From Dichotomocladium elegans (Eukaryota > Mucoromycota > Mucoromycetes > Mucorales > Lichtheimiaceae), in NCBI GenBank assembly GCA_025716815.1, contig JAIXMN010000117.1, positions 1-11,367 on the forward strand: DNA of 11,367 nt, written 5' to 3'. A model generated the notes under the pieces. That model searched no databases and was not told where the DNA came from. It was given only the letters and a program-made list of their open reading frames with translations. Below, piece after piece: positions 1 to 8,300 of the stretch (its first letter is position 1; each line of letters opens with the position of its first letter). A program made the translations under genes and the position numbers.

Positions 1-116
1 GTACCAGCCCGCCCGCCAGGGAGGACGGTGACGATGTCATGGAGGAGACAATTGCGCAGGACGCCACAACCGACACCCCGAACAACAGCCCAGTTTCCGC
101 TTCGACCAATAATTAA
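1..116 (+). CDS. LINE ORF1 protein, C-terminal end (copy A)
   Basis: Coding tail of ORF1. The first complete codon starts at position 3 and the TAA stop is at 114-116. The tail is acidic and polar (runs of Asp and Glu, then Asn, Ser and Thr). It aligns with the end of copy B's ORF1 at 5280-5395 with many substitutions but no indel. The final A of the stop codon is the first base of the ORF2 ATG (116-118). The reading frame matches exactly what would follow the last base of copy C's ORF1 at 11367, so this may be the same gene closed across the window ends. No domain can be assigned to so short a piece on its own; identification rests on copy B. Confidence 0.75.
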   Translation, partial: TSPPAREDGDDVMEETIAQDATTDTPNNSPVSASTNN

Positions 117-118
117 TG
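114..118 (+). promoter_or_regulatory. ORF1 stop / ORF2 start overlap (TAATG)
   Basis: The TAA stop of ORF1 and the ATG of ORF2 share one base. Copy B has the same arrangement as TGATG at 5393-5397. Keeping the overlap while the stop codon itself changed suggests selection for translation coupling (termination-reinitiation), a mechanism known from some other non-LTR retrotransposons. That it operates here is inference from layout. Confidence 0.7.
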
Positions 119-3100
119 TGTGATCAGCTCACGATTGCACAACTCAATGCATCAGGCATCGATCACTCGCCTGATGAGTTGATTAATTATTGTTTAGAAG
201 AAAATGTCGATATTATATTATTAACGGAAACTTACCTCACCCAGGGAACATTCACAACATCATGGGCGCAATTTCACAACTATGCGCGGATTCCAGGCAA
301 CGCGAGAAGGGGCTTTGGCGGGCTATCGCTCCTGATCCGTCCTGGCTTCCCTTTCCATGTTCACCTTCACCAACACCCCAACGAATACACCATCTCGTGT
401 TCAATTGGACCACTGACATTCCACAGGCTATACCTACCCCCATCACTCGACCTCGCCACATACACGTCCATCATCAACCGCCTCCCAATCGACAGCAACA
501 CCATCGTATTCGGAGATCTCAACACTCGCCTCAGCAACCAGCTAGGCGATCACGACACCAACCCCCGCGCCCCGGCATTTCACGACTGGCTTATCAGTCA
601 TGGCCTCCACGTCTGGAAAGAAACATTGGCGCACGGTAAGGCCACCTACTACCAGCCCAATGTTGGCCACAGCATCATCGACCTCTTTGTGTTGCAGACC
701 GATGCCGTCGTCGCACCTTCGCTCAGTGTGCGCGACGATCTGTCGCTGAGCTCCAACCACCATCTGTGCGTGTTCTGTTTCTTCACAGCAATGGCAGTGC
801 CCAGACTGCCTGCTGCAAACGCGCCTCGCCAACACTGGAAACTCCAGCGCTTGAAAGAACCCGATGTCCTGGAGCTCTACATGTCCAAATTCACCCAACA
901 CGTAGAGTCCCTCCAAGAAGATATCTGCACCTGTGCCAACCAAGAGTTTGTCGACGTCGATGGGATTGAGAGGATCGGCGAGCGGCTGACTAGCTGCATC
1001 TACGCGGCGCTGGATGAGAGTGTCACACGCGGCACAATCCGTCCCAAGCATTGGAAGTGGTTCTGGTCCGACGACCTGCAGAAGCTTGCTGATGTACGAC
1101 AGCACAAATACCAGCAGTGGCTGCGTGCACCAAACACCATCGACCGGGCTCGTCATTGGGAGGCCTATACTGCGGCTCGAACCTCCCTCCGGGTCGCCAT
1201 CCGCCGTGCTCGTTCGCAACAGTGGAAACTGTTTTGCCAGCGGATGCAGCACCACAGTTCCAGCGAGGCAAACAGTGTCGTAAAGCGCATGCGGCGAAAC
1301 CGCACACCGTCGACTGTCTTCTCCCACCCTGCTGGTCCTGATCATGCCGCCGAGACCATGATCACCCATCTCGCTGGCGTCTTTGGCGGTGATGATCCTC
1401 GTCCTCCCCCTCATCGTCATGATCACCTCGACGATGTTGGTTCATCCCCCTTCCCTGTGAATCGACTTGTCCGTGTCATTCGCAAGGAAGTTCCCGCACG
1501 CAAGGCGCCTGGTTCCGACCATATTACCGGCGCCATGCTTAAGCCCATTGCACGCCCCCTTGCTCTGGTGCTTTCCCCCTTCCTCGCACTCTGCTGGCGA
1601 TGGTCGCACGTACCACGGCAATGGCGTACAGCCCAGGTCGTCCCGATCCACAAGAAAGGCGACCCTACCCTTGCCGCAAATTACCGACCAATCAGTCTCA
1701 CGAGCACATTCCGCAAGCTCATTGAGCGATGCCTCTTGCCTGACATCCTGCAAGAAATGCCTCCCCTCGATGTCGCGCAAGGTGGATTCCGCTCTCGTCG
1801 CGGTGCTCTTGACCAGGCCTTCAACTTGCAAGTGTTGATGCGCCAATATCGCCGCGAATTCCGCAGCTCGCCGGTTGTCGCATTCCTCGACATCAAGTCG
1901 GCATATGACTCTGTTGATCGGCAGGTCATATGGGACGCACTATCCGATCACCTCCGCCCACCCCTCCTCGAGCTGGTCCGCCACCTTTTCAACGACGTGC
2001 AGGTGTCGGTCATCCTCCAGAACTTTGAGTCACGTTCGATCCGTCCCAGGCGAGGCGTCCTACAAGGCTCGATCCTCAGCCCCATCCTATACGCCGTGTT
2101 CATCGACAGCCTGCCAAAGACGTTGCGTCTTGGCATCTCTCGTCCTCTGATGATCCGTGCTGTACCGTCTGCTGGTCAGACCGAGGCATCTGTCCAGCTG
2201 TTGCCTCGTTTGCAGCTACGTGATCCTGAACGCTCCGATACCGAGATTGTCCCGATCAACTCGCTGCTCTACGCAGATGATGTCGCCATCTTTGGCTCAT
2301 CCGACGAAGTCCGTTTGCTGTTGGCCATGTGCGAACTCCACTCCTCCCGCCTTGGTTACCGCTGGCACCCAAACAAGTGCACGATCGTGAACGGCGATCC
2401 TCACGTCCACTATCGCCTATATGGAGAAAATATTGCACAAGTGCCTTGGTTTAAATACCTTGGCATCCCCTTCAACGCCAACGGTATTGACACCACCCGC
2501 ATGATACAGACCAACGCCACCAAGACCACTGCCGCCATGTCGCTTCTGCATGCGCTTGGCGCTCATCAGTACGGCTTCGGCTTGGGTGTCACACTCCGGC
2601 TGTACCGTACCTTCATTCGCCCTATTCTTGAATACGGGCTCGCCATTATCACGCTGACTGCTGCACAGCGTCATACGCTTGAGGCGGCTCAGAGACGTTG
2701 CATTCGCCTGGCGCTGAACGTTACTGACCCGCTAGCGACCACGCCGACGATAATGCCGTTGCATCTTGGGCATTGCCGTCCATGACATTCCGCGCTCGCA
2801 TTCTGGTGTTCAAGTTCCTTTGCCGCGCATATTCTGTGCCTCCGTCGACATTGTTGGCCTGTCTCGTCACTTGTTTTCTGCGGCGTCACCACCCCGTGGA
2901 ATTGTGGAATAACCTGACGAACAATGCGCTCTGGCGCGACCACAAAATTTTGACCCGCCAAGCCCCCCTTCCGCATGACCCGATGACGCATATCCTGGAC
3001 CATCATTTTGACCTGGAGCTTACGTCACGTCGCACAAAGTTTTCCTCTGTGGCCCGTGCACTGGAGGAATGGCGCTTTGATCCGATCCTGCATCTGCCAG

Positions 3101-3489
3101 CCAGCAACCTCGCCCGGCACCGTCTCGTCAAGTGGCGGATGCACTGGTTACCACCGCACCCCCTCAAGACCTGCCGTTGTGGGGTGACCGCCAGCCGACG
3201 GCACTTTATCACTTGCGATCTCGTTGGCCCGATGATCCAGCTCCTGCAAGAGAGCTTTCCTGGCCCCGTTGGCGATGATCAGCATCCTCTTGATGCGATC
3301 ATGAATGCGCTACCCAAGCGCGCTCATGGATTGAAGCAAGGCCATTGGCGACGTACGTGGCCTATGCTTCTTTCCGCGCTTCGGGATGTAGACACTTGCT
3401 GTCATCCTGACGCAGAATTTGACAGTGAACCTCCTCAAGGACTTGCCCTTGAAGAGTTCTTCACCCGCACTACTTCCGACGCCGATTAA
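116..3489 (+). pseudogene. LINE ORF2 (endonuclease-reverse transcriptase), frameshifted, copy A
   Basis: ORF2 polyprotein related to the intact 1124-residue copy at 5395-8769. The frame opens at ATG 116 and runs 889 codons to a TGA at 2783-2785; the remainder continues in another frame to TAA at 3487-3489. The cause is a small scar at about 2767-2770: where copy B reads TTGCTGCA, this copy reads TTGGGCA, a net loss of one base. The break falls after the reverse transcriptase core, so a truncated product would keep the endonuclease and RT motifs (GDLN, FLDIKSAYD, YADD) but lose the C-terminal CCHC finger. In addition, codon 214 is AAC (Asn) at 755-757 where copy B has GAC (Asp) in the Ser-Asp-His motif of APE-type endonucleases, which should impair nicking. 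Most differences from copy B elsewhere look silent, so the lineage was under protein-level selection before it broke. Confidence 0.9.
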
Positions 3490-3734
3490 CGGCTGTCCTC
3501 TTTTCGCTTCTTTGTCCGTGTAGCTTAGCTCCCATTCTTACTTGTCCCCTCTTCCTCATCTCTTTCTCTCTTCCCTGCACGCAGGTTTTTTCGTCCCTGA
3601 TGGGTTTTTCCTGTGATCACTCCCTCACTTATATCTATTTAATACTCCCCCTCCACCCCCTTATCATTACTGGCCGGTAGATTGCCTAATGGATGCTACC
3701 TTTACGAGCCATAGAATAAATAATCTTTGAACTA
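2771..3734 (+). repeat. Near-identical 3' block shared by copies A and B
   Basis: This 964-bp block matches 8051-9013 with only two substitutions (2785/8065 and 3509/8789) and one single-base indel. Sequence just upstream differs by about 10% (2701-2770 against 7980-8050). The block spans the ORF2 C-terminus and the 3' UTR. It looks like a recent exchange tract between the two copies. Confidence 0.85.
3490..3734 (+). other. LINE 3' UTR, copy A, with AATAAA
   Basis: Non-coding 3' region of about 245 bp. It opens with a long pyrimidine-rich stretch (about 3535-3580) ending in GCACGCAG at about 3579-3586, then T- and C-rich runs, then AATAAA at 3715-3720 and the last shared bases ATCTTTGAACTA. 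There is no poly(A) or microsatellite tail. Compared with copy B (8770-9013) it differs by one substitution (3509) and one C indel (in the CC at about 3674). This region would carry the RNA signals recognised by the element's own reverse transcriptase, as is usual for LINEs; no specific structure is demonstrated. Confidence 0.75.
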
Positions 3735-3744
3735 GACCATAGAG

Positions 3745-3756
3745 GAGAGACCTTGT
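3745..3756 (+). repeat. Candidate target-site duplication, left copy (copy B insertion)
   Basis: The 12-mer GAGAGACCTTGT lies immediately before copy B's 5' end and is repeated exactly at 9024-9035 just after copy B's 3' end. Flanking direct repeats of this length are typical of target-primed reverse transcription. It implies the pre-insertion sequence ran from copy A's 3' end through this 12-mer into the spacer at 9036. Confidence 0.7.
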
Positions 3757-4014
3757 CGAGCATCGCGCGCGGCGAATTCAAGCTCTTTTTATATTTTCAA
3801 ATTTGTCACGTGATTACCCCTATCTTATCGGATCGACAATTTCACCGTTAATTGCGAACACGTTGGAAAGCTCTAAAACAAATCAAGAACCACCTGCATC
3901 ACCCCCCGACGCCCCCCTACATCGTTATCGAAGCGGAAAGGATCGGCAGACCTTCCTAAAGCATCAAAAATCCCGCAGATAAAGAAAATCAGGGGCACCC
4001 AAACACCTGGCCCC
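3757..4014 (+). promoter_or_regulatory. LINE 5' UTR / candidate internal promoter, copy B
   Basis: Leader of 258 bp between the element's 5' end and the ORF1 ATG. The first ~68 bases match copy C (9841-9909) except for one T in a T run. They hold a GC-rich start (GCGCGCGG), a TTTATATTTT stretch and GTCACGTGA (3805-3813), which contains the palindrome TCACGTGA. After about 3825 the two copies diverge strongly, then become similar again near 3920. LINEs usually carry an internal promoter here. The GTCACGTG core matches the site type bound by bHLH factors such as yeast Cbf1; binding in this organism is inference. Confidence 0.5.
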
Positions 4015-5395
4015 ATGCCTAATCCGCCCACAAGCAGCGTGCGTAGCACTCGCCCTCGCCGGCTGCTCCCGCAACCACCCGCCCCTCTCGCCAGGCGTCA
4101 CGTTCGCCTACCCGACGCGTAGCAACACCTGCTCGTGCAAATGCGCGAGCCAGAACACCAGAGGTTGTTGCAATCAGCAGCACCTCAGACACTGTTGACT
4201 CTGTCACTGGCCTGGAGATCTGCAGTCTCACCGACCTCGACCCGCAGCCCTTGCCTCTGAACCTCCCTGCATGGGCTAGCGCCATGGAACGCCGCTTGAA
4301 CGAACAGGAGCGCGCAATTGCTGAGCAAAAGGAGTTTTCAGCCGAACTTGCACGTGTGCTTGCACATAATAAGCAGCTCGAGGCGGAACTAAACGCCGCT
4401 AAATTGCTGATTGCCGATCTGCAAGGACAACTTGCCGACCTCGCCCGTGTGCCTCCCCCAACCACGCGCACTACTGCCATTGTCGACGAGGCAATGGAAC
4501 TAGATCCCCGTGGCACCGCTGCATCACGATGGGCAGCAGCAACAACGCCCCCACCAGCCCCAGCGCCACCAAAAGCGCATCCCACACCAACAACAGCCAC
4601 CACTGGCGCAGTACATGCAACCAAGACGGCTAACCGCAGCCCTTCTTCCTGGGCAACCGTGGCTAAAAAGAACGCTGGCCGCCCTGCCCGCCGAGCCGCG
4701 CCCAACCTGCATCCACCCCAACCATCGCCATGGTTGCATGGGCCGGTCGTGGCTTCCAGCCACGCTCTGATGACCAGACGACGGGTTATACCTTTGTGTA
4801 CCTGGCCAGTACCTTTCGCATGGCCCACAGCGATGTGCGCAACCGCCTTCGCATTCTTGGTATCAATCAGGCTCGTGTGATTGACATCCACTTCCCCACC
4901 AAAGGGATTGTCGGGCTGCTAGTCCACCGTTCTTTTGAAGAGGAGCTCCTCGGGTGCCTTGACAAGGGTGGCATCTCCCCCGTCCCCTTCGATCCCATCT
5001 CGGCCTCGAACCTCATGGATCCCCAGTGGGATACGCTCTCCTCCGCCGACAAGGCATCCAAGGCCGCCGACCTTCACCAACGTCGGATTCTGCGCACCTG
5101 TTTGGCCACCCACAAGGCGCATGTGGGCCGTGCCATTGCTCACTTTTTCGCCGACCCCGGCTATGTGGGACCGCATGCTCTGCCCGCCGCATTGCTTGCG
5201 GAATTCAACAAGGAACGGCCAGCACCAGTGCGCCGCCACAAGGTGCTTTCACAATCCGCTGCAGCTGCCGGCTTTCTCGGTACCAGCCCGCCCGCCAGGG
5301 AGGACGGCGACGACGACATGGGCGAGGCGATTGCGCAGGACGCCATAACGGATACTCAGGACAACAGCCAAGTTTCCGATTCAAACAATAATTGA
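4015..5395 (+). pseudogene. LINE ORF1 (coiled-coil RNA-binding protein), two frameshifts, copy B
   Basis: Counterpart of the intact ORF1 at 10101-11367. The ATG at 4015 sits in the same context as in copy C (CCCCATGCCT). Two single-base losses relative to copy C break the frame: one C at about 4050-4056 (three Cs instead of four) and one A at about 4710 (AA instead of AAA). As read, translation from 4015 stops after about 35 codons. The full reading frame would span about 460 codons if unbroken. The sequence keeps the coiled-coil segment (about 4284-4450), the Pro/Thr/Ala-rich linker, the SSWATVA stretch and the conserved C-terminal domain (from about 4785). From 4386 onward it is about 99% identical to copy C; upstream it differs by about 9%. 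Both losses are in short homopolymers, so sequencing or consensus error is a real alternative to true decay. Confidence 0.85.
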
Positions 5396-5397
5396 TG
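5393..5397 (+). promoter_or_regulatory. ORF1 stop / ORF2 start overlap (TGATG)
   Basis: TGA (5393-5395) ends ORF1 and ATG (5395-5397) begins ORF2, sharing one base. Copy A has TAATG at the equivalent place. This overlap also decides the ORF2 start: a TTG at 5392 is in frame just upstream, but the ATG aligns with copy A's start and is used here. Confidence 0.75.
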
Positions 5398-8300
5398 TGT
5401 GATCAGTTCACGATTGCACAACTCAACGCATCAGGCATCGATCGCTCGCCTGATGAGTTGATTAATTATTGTTTAGAAGAAAATGTAGATATATTATTAT
5501 TAACGGAAACTTACCTCACTCAAGGCACACTCACAACATCATGGGCGCAATTTCACAACTATGCGCGGATTCCAGGCAACGCGAGAAGGGGCTTTGGCGG
5601 GCTATCGCTCCTGATCCGTCCTGGCTTCCCTTTCCATGTTCATCTACATCAACACCCCAATGAGTACACCATATCATGCTCTATTGGGCCACTCACGCTC
5701 CACGGACTCTACCTCCCACCATCACTCGACCTCGCCACATACACCTCCCTCCTCAACCGCCTCCCGATCGACCGCAACACCATCGTATTCGGAGATCTCA
5801 ACACTCGCCTCGGCAACCAGCTAGGCGATCACGACACCAACCCCCGCGCCCCGGCATTTCACGACTGGCTTATCAGTCATGGCCTCCACGTCTGGAACGA
5901 AACATTGGCGCATGGTAAGGCCACCTACTACCAGCCCAATGTTGGCCACAGCATCATCGATCTCTTTGTGTCGCAGACCGATGCCGTCGTCGCACCTTCG
6001 CTCACTGTGCGCGACGATCTGTCGCTGAGCTCCGACCACCATCTGTGCGTGTTCCGTTTCTTCACAGCAATGGCAGTGCCCAGACTGCCTGCTGCAAACG
6101 CGCCTCGCCAACACTGGAAACTCCAGCGCTTGAAAGAACCCGATGTCCTGGAACTCTACGTGTCCAAATTCACCCAACACGTAGAGTCTCTCCAAGAGGA
6201 TATCCGCACGTGTGCCGAGCAAGAGTTTGTCGACGTCGATGGGATTGAGAGGATCGGCGAGCGGCTGACTAGCTGCATTTACACAGCGCTTGATGAGAGT
6301 GTCACGCGCGGCACGATCCGCCCCAAACACTGGAAGTGGTTTTGGTCCGACGACCTCCAGAAGCTTGCTGATGCGCGACAGCACAAATACCAGCAATGGT
6401 TACGCGCCCCAAATACCATCGACCGGGCTCGCCTTTGGGAGGCCTATACTGCGGCTCGAACCTCCCTCCGCGTCGCCATCCGCCGTGCTCGTTCACAACA
6501 GTGGAAACTGTTTTGCCAGAGGATGCAGCACCACAGCTCCAGCGAGGCAAACAGTGTCGTAAAGCGCATGCGGCGAAACCGCACACCGTCGACTGTCTTC
6601 TCCCACCCTGCTGGTCCTGATCACGCCGTTGAGACCATGATTACTCATCTCGCTGGCGTCTTTGGCGGTGATGATCCTCGTCCTCAGCCTCGTCGTCATG
6701 ATCACCTCGACGATGTTGGCCCATCCCCCTTCTCAGTGAATCGACTCGTTTGTGTCATTCGCAAAGAAGTTCCCGCACGCAAGGCACCTGGTTCTGACCA
6801 TATTACCGGTGCCATGCTTAAGCCCATTGCACGCCCCCTTGCACTGGTGCTCTCCCCCTTCCTCGCGCTCTGCTGGCGATGGTCTCATGTGCCGCGGCAA
6901 TGGCGTACGGCCCAGGTCGTCCCGATCCACAAGAAAGGCGATCCTACCCTTGCCGCAAACTATCGACCCATTAGTCTCACAAGCACCTTTCGCAAGCTCA
7001 TTGAGCGATGTCTCTTGCCTGTCATCCTGCGGCAGATGCCTCCGTTAGACGTCGCGCAAGGTGGCTTCCGTTCTCGTCGCGGTGCTCTCGATCAGGCCTT
7101 CAACTTGCAAGTGTTGATGCGCCAGTATCGTCGCGAATTCACCAGCTCCCCGGTCGTCGCATTCCTCGATATCAAGTCGGCCTATGACTCTGTTGATCGG
7201 CAGGTCATATGGGATGCACTATCCGATCACTTGCGCCCACCCCTCCTCGAGCTGGTTCGACACTTGTTCAACGACGTGCATGTGTCGGTCATCCTCCAAA
7301 ACTTTGAATCACGTTCGATCCGTCCCAGGCGAGGCGTCCTACAAGGCTCGATCCTCAGCCCCATCCTATATGCCGTGTTCATCGACAGCCTGCCAAAGAC
7401 ACTGCGTCTCGGCATCTCTCGTCCTTTGATGATCCGTGCTGTACCGTCTGCTGGTCAGACCGAGGCCTCCGTTCAGCTGTTGCCTCGTTTGCAGCTACGC
7501 GATCCTGAACGCTCCGACACCGAGATTGTTCCGATCAACTCGCTGCTTTACGCAGACGATGTCGCCATCTTTGGCTCATCCGACGAGGTCCGTTTGCTCT
7601 TGGCCATGTGCAAACTCCACTCCTCCCGCCTTGGCTACCGCTGGCATCCTAACAAGTGTACGATTGTTAATGGCGACCCTCAAGTCCATTATCGCCTGTA
7701 CGGGGAGAACATCGAGCAAGTGCCTTGGTTTAAATACCTTGGCATCCCTTTCAACGCCAACGGTATTGACACCATCCGCATGGTGCAGACCAACGCCACC
7801 AAGACCACTGCCGCCATGTCGCTTCTGCATGCGCTGGGCGCTCATCAGTACGGCTTCGGCTTGGGTGTTTCCCTCCGGTTGTACCGTACCTTCATTCGGC
7901 CAATTCTTCAGTACGGGCTCGCCATCATCACGTTGACTGCCGCGAATCGTCACACGCTCGAAACGGCCCAGAAGCGCTGCATTCGCCTGGCGCTGAATGT
8001 CACTGACCCGCTCGCGACCACGCCCACGATAATGCCGCTGCACCTTGCTGCATTGCCGTCCATGGCATTCCGCGCTCGCATTCTGGTGTTCAAGTTCCTT
8101 TGCCGCGCATATTCTGTGCCTCCGTCGACATTGTTGGCCTGTCTCGTCACTTGTTTTCTGCGGCGTCACCACCCCGTGGAATTGTGGAATAACCTGACGA
8201 ACAATGCGCTCTGGCGCGACCACAAAATTTTGACCCGCCAAGCCCCCCTTCCGCATGACCCGATGACGCATATCCTGGACCATCATTTTGACCTGGAGCT

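Larger units (their letters stand above)
1..3734 (+). mobile_element. LINE copy A, 5' part cut by the window edge
   Basis: Non-LTR retrotransposon of the same family as the copies at about 3757-9023 and 9841-11367. It contains the last 38 codons of ORF1, a frameshifted ORF2 and a complete 3' UTR. The 3' end is placed at about 3734, where close similarity to copy B's 3' end (to 9013) stops. Copy B begins only 22 bp further on. Upstream of 2771 this copy differs from B by up to about 10% in places; from 2771 to 3734 it is almost identical. The copy looks dead: it has a frameshift in ORF2 and an Asp-to-Asn change in the endonuclease SDH motif. Its 5' part may be copy C, if the window is circular or one period of a tandem array. 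Confidence 0.9.

Noticed and set aside
542..1426. Long open frames on the minus strand across ORF2 (also 5821-6396 and 7576-8286)
   Set aside because: They are shadows of ORF2's GC-biased codon use. They lack recognisable domains, and the differences between copies follow the ORF2 frame.
4019..4891. 290-codon minus-strand frame across ORF1, also present in part at 10178-10819
   Set aside because: It is antisense to a Pro/Ala/Thr-rich coding region, gives a low-complexity Ala/Gly/Arg product, and is best explained as a shadow frame.
5392..5394. TTG as the ORF2 start
   Set aside because: The ATG three bases later aligns with copy A's start and forms the stop/start overlap.
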